Source of the DNA: Rhizobium sp. C4
GTDB taxonomy: Bacteria > Pseudomonadota > Alphaproteobacteria > Rhizobiales > Rhizobiaceae
Assembly: GCF_021026315.1 (NCBI RefSeq)
Contig: NZ_JAJNCX010000009.1
Span: forward strand, 1 to 64,000
Length of the DNA stretch: 64,000 nt
Direction: 5' to 3'
Shown here: positions 9,523 through 16,911 of the stretch, piece by piece
Layout: each line of letters starts with the position of its first letter
Numbering within the stretch: the stretch's first letter is position 1
Notes under the pieces: generated by a model
The model's database searches: none
Seen by the model: the letters and a program-made list of their open reading frames with translations, nothing else
Told to the model about the DNA's origin: nothing
Position numbers and translations under genes: made by a program

Positions 9523-10398
9523 ATGGCGAATGGCGGCAGGAACAGCAAGGTGAAGCAGGGCGAATGGGAGCCGTTGCGCGACAACCGGTCCGACCTCGCC
9601 CATACCGAAGCCGTGCCGCTGACCGCGCAATCCGCCTCGCCCTCCTATCGTCTGGCCTATGCGGACGACGACTTCCTCTGCCGCCGCGAGCTGCGCCCCG
9701 TGCGGCTTCAGCTGGAGTTGCTGAAAGCCGGCATGATCCTCGACGAGGCCGGCATCCGCTCCACCGTCGTCCTCTTCGGCGGCGCGCGTATCCCTGAGCC
9801 GGGCCGCCCCGCCTGGGCGGCGAAGAACGACACGCAGCGGCAGAACCTCGAAGCCGCCTCGGTCTATTATGACGAGGCACGCAAGTTCGCGCGTCTCTGC
9901 TCGGAATATTCCGCCGATTACGGCCATCGCGAATTCGTCGTCGTCACCGGCGGCGGGCCGGGCGTGATGGAAGCGGGCAATCGCGGCGCCCATGACGTTC
10001 ACGCCCCCAGCGTCGGCCTCAACATCGTGCTACCGCATGAACAGGCGCCGAACCCCTATGTCACGCCGGAGCTCAGCCTCAACTTCCACTATTTCGCCAT
10101 CCGCAAGATGCATTTCATGATGCGGGCCAAGGCCGTCGCCGTCTTCCCTGGCGGCTTCGGCACGATGGACGAGCTGTTCGAGACGCTGACGCTGATCCAG
10201 ACCGGCCGCATGGAAAAGATCCCGCTCATCCTGTTCGGCGAAAAATTCTGGCGCACCATGATCAATTTCGACGCGCTCGCGGATTTCGGCACGATCGCCC
10301 CCGACGACATCAAGCTTCTGCATTTCGTCGAGACGGCTGAACAAGCGTGGTCGATCGTCGAACGGCACTACCGCCAGCCCGGCAATGGCGGGGCGTGA
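9523..10398 (+). CDS. LOG-family protein (TIGR00730-type, nucleotide 5'-monophosphate phosphoribohydrolase-like)
   Basis: 291 residues starting at an ATG preceded by GAAGAGAGTGAAG. The two signatures of the LOG/lysine-decarboxylase-like fold are present: TGGGPGVMEAGNRGA (about 143-157) and PGGFGTMDELFETLTLIQT (about 209-227), the PGGxGTxxE active site that hydrolyses cytokinin or purine nucleoside monophosphates. It is longer than plant LOG proteins, with a roughly 80-residue N-terminal extension, so the true substrate may be a common nucleotide such as AMP. It runs convergently into a HAD nucleotidase with a gap of three bases. Confidence 0.85.
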   Translation: MANGGRNSKVKQGEWEPLRDNRSDLAHTEAVPLTAQSASPSYRLAYADDDFLCRRELRPVRLQLELLKAGMILDEAGIRSTVVLFGGARIPEPGRPAWAAKNDTQRQNLEAASVYYDEARKFARLCSEYSADYGHREFVVVTGGGPGVMEAGNRGAHDVHAPSVGLNIVLPHEQAPNPYVTPELSLNFHYFAIRKMHFMMRAKAVAVFPGGFGTMDELFETLTLIQTGRMEKIPLILFGEKFWRTMINFDALADFGTIAPDDIKLLHFVETAEQAWSIVERHYRQPGNGGA

Positions 10399-10401
10399 TG
10401 C

Positions 10402-11115
10402 CTAGAGCAGCGCCTTGAGGAAGCCCTTGAGGTCGTGGGTCATGTAGCCGATATGGGCGTCGTCCTCGCCGGCCTTCTCCCAGGCCTCGACGAAGCCGGT
10501 CTCGAAGACTTCCGGCACGAGCAGGACCGTCTTCATGCCGAGCGCATGCGGCACGAGGAGATTGCGCGGCAGGTCCTCGAACATGGCGGCGCGGGTCGTG
10601 TCGATGCGGTGCATGGACATGAACTTGTCATAGGTCTCGCCCGCCGGCTTCGGCACGTAGTCGGCGGCGACAATGTCGAAAATATCGTCGAAATGATCGA
10701 GAATGCCGAGCGCCCGGGCGGTGTCCTCAGCATGCGCCACGGTGCCGTTCGTCAGGATGAACCTGCGCCCCGGCAGCGCCTTCAGCATGTCGCCCAGCTC
10801 CGGATCGGCCGGCACGACCGAATAGTCGATGGCGTGGGCGGCTTCCAGAAACGCATTCGGATCGGCATTGTGATGCAGCATCAGACCCTTCAGCGTCGTG
10901 CCGTGGTCGTGATAATATTGCTTCTGCAGCTTCTTGGCTTCCGCCGGTTCCATGCCGAGCATATCGGCAACGAACGCCGTCATGTTGCGGTCGATCTGCG
11001 CGAAGAGATTGATCCGGTGCGGATAAAGCGTGTTGTCGAGATCGAACACCCATTCGCGCACATGAGCGAAATCGGCAGGGTTCGGCAGGGAAGGTCTGGG
11101 AAGCGTCGCGGTCAT
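10402..11115 (-). CDS. Pyrimidine 5'-nucleotidase-like HAD hydrolase
   Basis: 237 residues of the HAD superfamily, SDT1/pyrimidine 5'-nucleotidase subgroup. Motif I is FDLDNTLYP (nucleophile Asp about 25, acid/base Asp 27), motif II is FILTNGT, and the Lys of motif III and acidic motif IV (MFEDLPRNL) are present. The helical cap with KLQKQYYHDHGTTLKGL is characteristic of the nucleotidase group. It probably dephosphorylates pyrimidine or damaged nucleotides. In related genomes I recall this gene near argB and dapD; here an accessory block of about 8 kb separates it from argB. Confidence 0.82.
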   Translation of the reverse strand: MTATLPRPSLPNPADFAHVREWVFDLDNTLYPHRINLFAQIDRNMTAFVADMLGMEPAEAKKLQKQYYHDHGTTLKGLMLHHNADPNAFLEAAHAIDYSVVPADPELGDMLKALPGRRFILTNGTVAHAEDTARALGILDHFDDIFDIVAADYVPKPAGETYDKFMSMHRIDTTRAAMFEDLPRNLLVPHALGMKTVLLVPEVFETGFVEAWEKAGEDDAHIGYMTHDLKGFLKALL

Positions 11116-11207
11116 GGTCGCCTTATGCCACGATGCGGAGCCCGGCGCATCAGCGAAATGCGCTCATCGACCGGTTTTGAAACCGGCACGCGGCATCCCG
11201 GCCCGTC

Positions 11208-11297
11208 ACGCGCACCCTCCAGCCGCCGCATCATCGGGTAGCTGTGCGGGCTTATGCCGCAGGGTGTGCGGAACTGCCGCGCCAGACAGGAGCGGCG
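11208..11297 (-). pseudogene. Remnant of an AraC-family HTH domain
   Basis: A stretch of about 30 codons reads LARQFRTPCGISPHSYPMM followed by RRLEGAR. This matches 18 of 26 residues of the helix-turn-helix region of the intact AraC regulator at 13939-14814 (LARQFRALCGTSPHRYLTM, RRLDLAR). There is no sensor domain upstream and the second HTH is missing, so this is a decayed fragment. It lies in the 219-base gap between the HAD nucleotidase and the dehydrogenase and suggests past duplication or rearrangement of this accessory block. Confidence 0.6.
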
Positions 11298-11334
11298 GAG
11301 GGCCGAAAGCGCCGCCGTTTCCCGTTTGGCCCGG

Positions 11335-12207
11335 TCAGAATCCCGGCTGCCGGTAGAGCTGGACGATACCGGTGATGTTGTCCGTGCCATGGCCTTCGTT
11401 GACGGCGCGCGCAAAGACGTTTCGCGCGGCTGAAGCCAGGGGCGTGCTTTCCCCCAAACCGGCAATCGACAGAGCGTAACCCAGATCCTTCTCGACGATC
11501 TGGATCGGAAACAGCGGGGGGAATGCATCGAGAAGCATCGCCCCTGCGGCCGCTTTCGCTGCGGGACTGCAGACGGGTGTGGCCGAGATGAGTTCGACCA
11601 AGTGCGCCGGATCGAAACCCCGATAGCGCACGGCCTCGATCAGTTCGGCCAGCACCGCCACCTGTATCCCGAACAGCGTATTGACGGCGAGCTTGGCGGC
11701 AGCAACCGCGCCATTCGGCCCCGCATGGTGGACCGAGGCTCCCATGTGCAACAGGACCGCCTCCGCCCGCGACACCGCCTCGACCGCTCCCCCGGCGAGG
11801 AAAATGAGCTGCCGGGCTTCGGCCTGGGGACGCGATCCGACGACGGGCGCATCAAGGAAGATGGTGTTCCGCCTTCTGCACAGTTCGGCAAGCTCCTCGA
11901 CCCAGTCCACGCTCAGCGTCGAACATTCCACGGCGACAGTCCCTTCGGGCAAGCCGCCGAGCGCGCCGTCCTCTGCATCCAGCCAGACCTGACGCGACGC
12001 TATGTCATCACGCAGCATGCAGAAGACGAAGTCGCGGTCCGCAACGGCATCGCGCGGTGTGAGCGCTACGTCCGCCCCCGCATCGCGCAGTGCCTCCGCC
12101 TTCTGCGGATCGCGGTTCCAGACCGTGAGCTCGTGTCCCGCCGCCAACAGGCTGCGCGCCATCCGGGAGCCCATGGCTCCAAGCCCGAGAAAAGCGATTT
12201 TCGCCAT
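11335..12207 (-). CDS. NAD(P)-dependent beta-hydroxyacid dehydrogenase family oxidoreductase
   Basis: 290 residues, 3-hydroxyisobutyrate dehydrogenase/6-phosphogluconate dehydrogenase superfamily. The dinucleotide-binding motif GLGAMGSRMA is at about 8-17, a substrate-binding segment DAPVVGSRPQA at about 119-129 (PVVGS instead of the usual PVSGG), and the catalytic Lys is about 172 in AAAKLAVN. The substrate is unknown. Its ATG shares one base with the azoR stop (TGATG), so the two are co-translated. Pairing with a quinone/azo reductase under a divergent LysR regulator hints at electrophile or aldehyde detoxification, which is inference. Confidence 0.85.
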   Translation of the reverse strand: MAKIAFLGLGAMGSRMARSLLAAGHELTVWNRDPQKAEALRDAGADVALTPRDAVADRDFVFCMLRDDIASRQVWLDAEDGALGGLPEGTVAVECSTLSVDWVEELAELCRRRNTIFLDAPVVGSRPQAEARQLIFLAGGAVEAVSRAEAVLLHMGASVHHAGPNGAVAAAKLAVNTLFGIQVAVLAELIEAVRYRGFDPAHLVELISATPVCSPAAKAAAGAMLLDAFPPLFPIQIVEKDLGYALSIAGLGESTPLASAARNVFARAVNEGHGTDNITGIVQLYRQPGF

Positions 12208-12830
12208 CACGCGGCCTCCAGGATGGAATCGACCGCCAGTTTCGCGGCATCGACGTTGGCTGCAAGCGTCGCCTCGCCCGCGGTGGTGGCTTCGACGGCG
12301 ACGAAGGTCACATCCTCGATACCGAGAAAGTTGAGGAGAAAGCGCAGATAGGGATCGACGAAATTCGCCGCGCTGAACGGGCCGCCAGCCGCATAACCCG
12401 ACGCGCCATAGGCGCAGACGACATAGGCCCGCTTCCCGGTCAGCAGCCCGGAGAAACTGGCACCGTCATAGGAAAATGTGTGCCCGATCCGCACGACCTG
12501 ATCGATCCAGGCCTTCAGCGCCGAGGGAATGGAGAAATTGTACATGGGTGCGGTGAGGATCAGAATCTCGGCCGAGCGCAACTCGTGAATGAGTTCATCG
12601 GAAAGGGCCGTCGCATTGTACAGTTCGGCGGTCATCCGGTCGGCCGGTGTGTAATAGCCGGAGATCGTCAGGTTGGAGATATGCGGGAGCGGCGCCGAGG
12701 CGAGATCGCGGCGGGCGATGCGCGGATCGGGCAGCGCTGCGACAAGCCTGGCTTCCAGGTGATCGCCGACGAGACGGGAGATGGAGCCGCTGTCGCGGGC
12801 GCTGGAATCGATGCGGAGGATCTTGGTCAT
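12207..12830 (-). CDS. azoR: FMN-dependent NADH:quinone/azo reductase
   Basis: 207 residues of the flavodoxin-like AzoR family: [17 protein letters not shown] at the N-terminus binds the FMN phosphate, [18 protein letters not shown] is the conserved flavin-ring loop, and YGASGY follows. AzoR enzymes reduce quinones by two electrons and azo dyes with NADH, protecting against electrophile stress. First gene of a two-gene operon and divergent from a LysR gene 152 bases away, the standard arrangement for a LysR-controlled reductase. Confidence 0.9.
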   Translation of the reverse strand: MTKILRIDSSARDSGSISRLVGDHLEARLVAALPDPRIARRDLASAPLPHISNLTISGYYTPADRMTAELYNATALSDELIHELRSAEILILTAPMYNFSIPSALKAWIDQVVRIGHTFSYDGASFSGLLTGKRAYVVCAYGASGYAAGGPFSAANFVDPYLRFLLNFLGIEDVTFVAVEATTAGEATLAANVDAAKLAVDSILEAA

Positions 12831-12959
12831 TGGGGCGTTTCCTTCAAGATGAGATGAGAAGCGCGCCGCTCTGAAAAGCCGGTCCAGCTCGCGGGCGCCC
12901 TGTTGAACAACCCCAATCTGATCGCAATGCCACCGACATTAAATGGCTTGATGGGAAGC

Positions 12960-12973
12960 ATACTGATGCGTAT
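12960..12973. promoter_or_regulatory. Possible LysR-type binding dyad
   Basis: ATAC-TGATGC-GTAT is a short interrupted palindrome 9 bases before the LysR start codon in the azoR/LysR divergent region. Short AT-rich dyads of this shape are typical LysR contact sites. Only the position and symmetry support it. Confidence 0.35.
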
Positions 12974-12982
12974 TTTACATCA

Positions 12983-13897
12983 ATGGATATGCGCCACGCC
13001 TCCCTCCTGATCGAAATTGCGCGATGCGGTTCTTTCGCAGAGGTCGCCCGCGATCGAGGGGTCGACCCCTCATGGGTGTCGCGGACGGTCGCTGCGATCG
13101 AGGAAGAGCTGGGCTTCCGGATATTCCAGCGCTCGACAAGGCGCGTCGCCCTGACCGAGGCCGGCGACGTTTATTTGCGACAGGTTCAGTCCTCCATCGC
13201 GGCACTTGATCGTGCGCGCGACGACGCCTTGTCTCTCACCAGGGGACCGCTTGGCACTCTGAGGATGACCTCCACCGTCGCCTTTGGCCAAAAGGTCATC
13301 GTTCCCTTGCTCCCGCGGTTCAGGCAGGATTTTCCGAACGTCGATATCGAGCTGGTCCTGAGCGACGTCAACCTTGACCTCGTATCCGAGCGGATCGATC
13401 TGGCCATCCGATTGGGGCCGGCGGTCTTCGGCGATGTCGTTGCGGCGAAGCTGCAGGATACGCGCTATCGGGTTTGCGCCAGCCCGGAATATATCGACAA
13501 GCACGGCCGGCCCCAGCACCCCTCCGATCTCTCGCAACGCGACTGCCTGCGTTTTCTCCTGCCGGGATTTCGCAGTCTCTGGCTGTTTCGCGATCCGGCT
13601 GGAGGGATCGAGAAGGTCGAGATGAAGGGCGGCGTGATGGCATCGGGCGCGCTTGCGTTGCATGCGCTGACCCTTGCCGGAATGGGACCCGCCCTGCTGG
13701 CAAACTGGCTTGTGGACGACGACATTGCGGCGGGGCGTCTGGTCGATCTGTTTCCGGACTGGCGCGTCACCGCAACCTGCTTCGAAACCGCGATCTGGAT
13801 GCTTTATCCGAGCCGTTCATTCCTGCCGAAGAAGGTTCGGGCGATGATCGATTTCCTGAAGGCCGAAGCGGCAGCAAACTGGCGGCAATGGACCTGA
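12983..13897 (+). CDS. LysR-family transcriptional regulator
   Basis: 304 residues with the N-terminal winged HTH (about 1-60, ARCGSFAEVARDRGVDPSWVSRTVAAIE) and a C-terminal LysR substrate-binding domain (LGTLRMTSTVAFGQ onward). It is divergent from azoR and the dehydrogenase and is the likely regulator of that operon. The inducer is unknown; quinones or other electrophiles would fit the target enzymes, but this is inference. Confidence 0.9.
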   Translation: MDMRHASLLIEIARCGSFAEVARDRGVDPSWVSRTVAAIEEELGFRIFQRSTRRVALTEAGDVYLRQVQSSIAALDRARDDALSLTRGPLGTLRMTSTVAFGQKVIVPLLPRFRQDFPNVDIELVLSDVNLDLVSERIDLAIRLGPAVFGDVVAAKLQDTRYRVCASPEYIDKHGRPQHPSDLSQRDCLRFLLPGFRSLWLFRDPAGGIEKVEMKGGVMASGALALHALTLAGMGPALLANWLVDDDIAAGRLVDLFPDWRVTATCFETAIWMLYPSRSFLPKKVRAMIDFLKAEAAANWRQWT

Positions 13898-13938
13898 CTC
13901 GATGGAGCTGATTCAAGGGAACTGCCGTGAAAGGGATA

Positions 13939-14814
13939 TCACCTTGAGCCGGTTTTGGCGCCGATCAACTGGCTCCAGGCGCCGGGGGGCATGCCGAAGG
14001 CCTTCTTGAACTGGCGGTTGAGGTGGCTCTGATCGGAGAAACCTGAAGCCGCTGCGACCTGTGCCAGCGGCAGGCCGGCGCCGATGAAGCTGCGGGCAAG
14101 GTCGAGACGCCGCATGGTGAGATAGCGGTGCGGGCTTGTCCCGCAAAGCGCGCGGAACTGGCGTGCCAGGCTGAAACGATCGAGGCCGCACAGCGTCTCA
14201 AGTTCGTCGGAGCTTACGAATGAAGCGGCGTTCTCGCGGATATGGTCGCGAACGCGATTGAGCGCTGCCATGTCGAGCGTGGTCCGTCGAGGGGCGGGCA
14301 AACCCGAATGGCGGCAAAGCGCATCAGCGGTCGCCGCGATGAAGGCATCGCGTTGCAGCGCCTCGACCTCGCTGTCAAGGTCGTTCAGCAGCAGCGCCAG
14401 CGTCTGGCGGAAATCCGGGTCGTTCAACACGGGTTCGTGCACAAAGGGCAGGTAGGCGGCGCCCTGCGGCAAAGCCGCGTGCAGCAGAGCCGGCTCCAGA
14501 TAAAGCATGCGGTAGCTCAGACCGTCCTCGGTTCCCGCAGCCCCGTCGTGAACTTCGTCGGGATGCAGCACGATGATCTGGCCGGGCATCGAGGCCCGCC
14601 TTGCGCCGCGATAGGTGAATTTCTGGACGCCGCTGAGCGTGATGCCGAGGGAATAGGTGTCATGGCGATGCGGCGCATAGCCCGTGCCGAAGAAGCGCGC
14701 GCCGATGCGCTGCAGGCCGGAGGAGGGCGGTGCGACGTCGATCCCGACATCGTCCGCGCCGTCGCACAAACGTCCAAGACCATCCAGCATGCGCTCGTCT
14801 AGAAGCATTCCCAT
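13939..14814 (-). CDS. AraC-family transcriptional regulator with cupin sensor
   Basis: 291 residues. An N-terminal AraC-binding cupin (about 35-170, with PHRHDTYSLGITLSG and GQIIVLHPDEVHDG) precedes a double HTH domain (about 190-285: SSDELETLCGLDRFSLARQF and QVAAASGFSDQSHLNRQF). Divergent from the DUF2000 gene 36 bases away, so it probably controls that gene. The start could be the ATG two codons downstream. A decayed copy of its HTH lies at 11208-11297. Confidence 0.88.
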   Translation of the reverse strand: MGMLLDERMLDGLGRLCDGADDVGIDVAPPSSGLQRIGARFFGTGYAPHRHDTYSLGITLSGVQKFTYRGARRASMPGQIIVLHPDEVHDGAAGTEDGLSYRMLYLEPALLHAALPQGAAYLPFVHEPVLNDPDFRQTLALLLNDLDSEVEALQRDAFIAATADALCRHSGLPAPRRTTLDMAALNRVRDHIRENAASFVSSDELETLCGLDRFSLARQFRALCGTSPHRYLTMRRLDLARSFIGAGLPLAQVAAASGFSDQSHLNRQFKKAFGMPPGAWSQLIGAKTGSR

Positions 14815-14850
14815 CGCGCCAGATTACGCAAGCGCCAACACGGAGCCAAG

Positions 14851-15258
14851 ATGTTCGATACCAAAATCGCGATTGTTCTTAGGGATGATCTCGTCGCCTG
14901 GCAGGCGCTCAACGTCACCGCGTTCCTTGCCACCGGGCTTGCCGCCGCTATGCCCGATGTCATCGGCGAGACTTATGTGGATCGCGACGGCAACCGCTAT
15001 CATCCCATGTCCGTCCAGCCGATGATCGTGCTTGCGGCAGGTGCCGAATTGATGCGAACCATCCATCGGCGCGCGCTGGAGCGCAACGTGGCCGCGGCAG
15101 CTTATGTCGAGGAAATGTTCGCAACCGGTCATGACGCGGCCAACCGTGCCGTCTTCGCCAATTTCGCGCCGGACGATGCGAATCTTGTCGGCCTCGCCTT
15201 CCGTGCGGACAAGAAGATTGCCGACAAGATCACCAAGGGGGCCCGCATGCATCCGTGA
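14851..15258 (+). CDS. DUF2000 family protein
   Basis: 135 residues resembling DUF2000, a small family with a peptidyl-tRNA-hydrolase-II-like fold and no firmly known reaction. Recognisable features are the opening FDTKIAIVLRDDLVAWQALN, the central segment GETYVDRDGNRYHPMSVQP and the C-terminal NLVGLAFRADKK. An RBS-like GGAG precedes the ATG. The divergent AraC gene abuts its promoter, and such AraC-DUF2000 pairs recur in proteobacteria as far as I recall. A role in small-molecule or tRNA chemistry is possible but unproven. Confidence 0.75.
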   Translation: MFDTKIAIVLRDDLVAWQALNVTAFLATGLAAAMPDVIGETYVDRDGNRYHPMSVQPMIVLAAGAELMRTIHRRALERNVAAAAYVEEMFATGHDAANRAVFANFAPDDANLVGLAFRADKKIADKITKGARMHP

Positions 15259-15282
15259 CGATCGGTTTGCAAGCGAAGGGGC

Positions 15283-15311
15283 CGGTCGGGCGCGGGAGGC
15301 GCGCCCGACCG
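15283..15311. terminator. Bidirectional stem-loop terminator candidate
   Basis: A perfect 12-bp stem CGGTCGGGCGCG-GGAGG-CGCGCCCGACCG lies between the converging DUF2000 and carboxymuconolactone decarboxylase genes, followed by AAAAT on the plus strand. The stem is very stable but the T tract is weak. Confidence 0.6.
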
Positions 15312-15326
15312 AAAATCGGTAAAGGC

Positions 15327-15737
15327 TCACGCCGCGCGTGCTTCGAAAACCTCCATCGCCGCATTCAGTCCGTTGATCGCCGCCGGCATGCCGCCATAGA
15401 CGGACATCTGGAAGATGACTTCCGTGATCTCCTTCTCGGACGCGCCGGCGGCGAGCGCGTGTTCGATATTGATCTTCAGCTGCGGCCCGGTCTGGCCGCC
15501 GAGCGCGGTCAGCGCCGCGACGGTTGCTATCTGGCGGGTCTTGAGATCGAGGCCGTCGCGGGCATAGAGACGGCCATAGGCGAATTCGATCAGCGTGTCG
15601 GTAAAGCCGGGCACGAGGCCGTCGTAACGGGCTTCCAGCGCGGCACGGAGGTCGGGGTTGAGGCCGTGGCTCAGCGCCTCGCCCAGTGCGAGCGCGGTCG
15701 GGGTGGCTTGGGGCTTGGTGGTTTGGGTCTGGGTCAT
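15327..15737 (-). CDS. Carboxymuconolactone decarboxylase family protein
   Basis: 136 residues of the CMD/AhpD-like all-helical fold, with DLKTRQIATVAALTALGGQ, the central KINIEHALAAGASEKEITEVI and a C-terminal helix. The CxxC redox pair of AhpD peroxidases is absent, so it is not an alkylhydroperoxidase of that kind. True decarboxylases of the protocatechuate pathway cluster with pca genes, which are missing here. The gene overlaps the MerR gene by four bases (ATGA) and is the downstream gene of a self-regulated MerR operon. Substrate unknown. Confidence 0.85.
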   Translation of the reverse strand: MTQTQTTKPQATPTALALGEALSHGLNPDLRAALEARYDGLVPGFTDTLIEFAYGRLYARDGLDLKTRQIATVAALTALGGQTGPQLKINIEHALAAGASEKEITEVIFQMSVYGGMPAAINGLNAAMEVFEARAA

Positions 15738-16147
15738 CGGGTCTGGCTCCTTCGGCCGGTGCGCGTGGCCTTGGCCTCATCGGCAAGGTCATGGGCGCGT
15801 TCGATGTCGTGATAATTGGCGATCTTGTAATCGAGCAGCGTCAGGCAGGCTGACAGCTCCTCGATCCGCGCCTCGACGATCGCACGCTGTCTTTCCAGCA
15901 TGAGACGTCGTGGTGCGGCGGTGGCATTGCCGCGTGCCCGCATGCCGGCATAGGCCTGCATGTCGGCAAGTGGCATTCCCGTCGCCTTCAACGCTTTCAG
16001 GAAATCGATCCAGCCCAGAATGTCGGGATCATAGACCCGCGTTCCCCCGGCATTGCGCCAGGGCGCGGCGATCAGGCCAAGCTTCTCATAGTAGCGGATC
16101 GTATCGATGCTGAGCCCGGTCCGTTCTGCAAGTTCGCCGATCTTCAT
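15734..16147 (-). CDS. MerR-family transcriptional regulator
   Basis: 137 residues beginning MKIGELAERTGLSIDTIRYY, the canonical MerR winged HTH, then a dimerisation coiled coil (MLERQRAIVEARIEELSACL). There is a single Cys near the end and no metal-binding Cys cluster, so a metal sensor is unlikely. Its own promoter has the 19-bp spacer typical of MerR targets (see 16184-16214), so it should activate itself and the carboxymuconolactone decarboxylase-like gene it overlaps. Confidence 0.92.
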   Translation of the reverse strand: MKIGELAERTGLSIDTIRYYEKLGLIAAPWRNAGGTRVYDPDILGWIDFLKALKATGMPLADMQAYAGMRARGNATAAPRRLMLERQRAIVEARIEELSACLTLLDYKIANYHDIERAHDLADEAKATRTGRRSQTR

Positions 16148-16183
16148 GGCTGTTTCTGACCCTTCAAGCGTTGAGACCCGTGT

Positions 16184-16214
16184 TTGATAGTTTCTGGAGT
16201 GCGCTCCAGATCAA
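16184..16214 (-). promoter_or_regulatory. MerR-type promoter with 19-bp spacer and dyad operator
   Basis: On the minus strand TTGATC (-35, 16214-16209) and TATCAA (-10, 16189-16184) are separated by exactly 19 bases. Inside lies the dyad CTGGAG-CGCA-CTCCAG (16209-16194). MerR regulators act on such overlong spacers by twisting the operator. The promoter points at the MerR gene, whose ATG is 36 bases beyond the -10 box. Confidence 0.85.
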
Positions 16215-16266
16215 GCGGAAATTTGCGGTCGGTCATAAAAACTTTGTTTGACTCCCGAGTTGAATT

Positions 16267-16280
16267 CAATCAACTGATTG
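16267..16280. promoter_or_regulatory. Candidate TetR operator
   Basis: CAATCA-AC-TGATTG is a perfect 6-bp inverted repeat four bases before the TetR start codon, next to the palindrome TTGAATTCAA (16260-16269) and followed by a further GATTGATTG. TetR proteins commonly bind such TGATTG dyads over their own start. Confidence 0.55.
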
Positions 16281-16284
16281 ATTG

Positions 16285-16878
16285 ATGAGTGAACAGAATC
16301 AGAAATACGCGAGTTCCGACACGCGCCGCCGCGAAATTGCCGCTGCCGCGCGCGCCGTGATCGTTGAAAAAGGCATTGACGGGTTGCGCACCCGCGAGGT
16401 CGCCGCCCGCGTCGGCATCAACATTGCGACCCTGCATTATCACGTACACAGCAAGGAAGACCTGCTGCGCCTCGTGATCGAGGCCATGCGCGAGGAGTTC
16501 GTCGAGCAGGGCAGGTACATTGATGCGCAGGCGCTCGATCCGCTGGCCAAGCTCAAGCTGGAGATCGGGGAATACAAGGAGCTGATCGTGCACAAGCCCG
16601 ATCTCCTGCCCCTGTTCGAGGAGCTTGGCAAACGGGCGCGTACCGATCCAGTCCTCGAGCCGATCGTGCGCGAAATACGGATCGGCTGGCATCGTCGCTT
16701 TGTTGGCCTTCTCGATGAGGGCAAGGCAAACGGCCAGTTCCGCGCGACGCTCGATGCCGAAGCCGGCGCGCATATGATCGTCGGCGCGCTCGTCGCCTTT
16801 CAATACAAGCCACGCCACCTGCTGCCAATTTTTGACAGCGTGGCAGACGAAATCATCCGTTCCGTTATTGCCACGTAA
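16285..16878 (+). CDS. TetR-family transcriptional regulator
   Basis: 197 residues with a TetR N-terminal HTH (about 12-58: RREIAAAARAVIVEKGIDG, VAARVGINIATLHYHVHSKE) and an all-helical ligand domain. It lies 33 bases upstream of an MFS exporter on the same strand, so it probably represses both genes and is released by a pump substrate. The ATG at 16285 was chosen over a TTG one codon earlier. The CAATCA/TGATTG dyad before the start is a likely operator. Confidence 0.9.
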   Translation: MSEQNQKYASSDTRRREIAAAARAVIVEKGIDGLRTREVAARVGINIATLHYHVHSKEDLLRLVIEAMREEFVEQGRYIDAQALDPLAKLKLEIGEYKELIVHKPDLLPLFEELGKRARTDPVLEPIVREIRIGWHRRFVGLLDEGKANGQFRATLDAEAGAHMIVGALVAFQYKPRHLLPIFDSVADEIIRSVIAT

Positions 16879-16911
16879 TTGCCGATACGCCCTTTCACAG
16901 GAAAGACCCCG

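Noticed and set aside
15327-15737. Assignment as pcaC of the protocatechuate pathway
   Set aside because: No pca genes are present and the operon partner is a MerR regulator; only the family name is safe.
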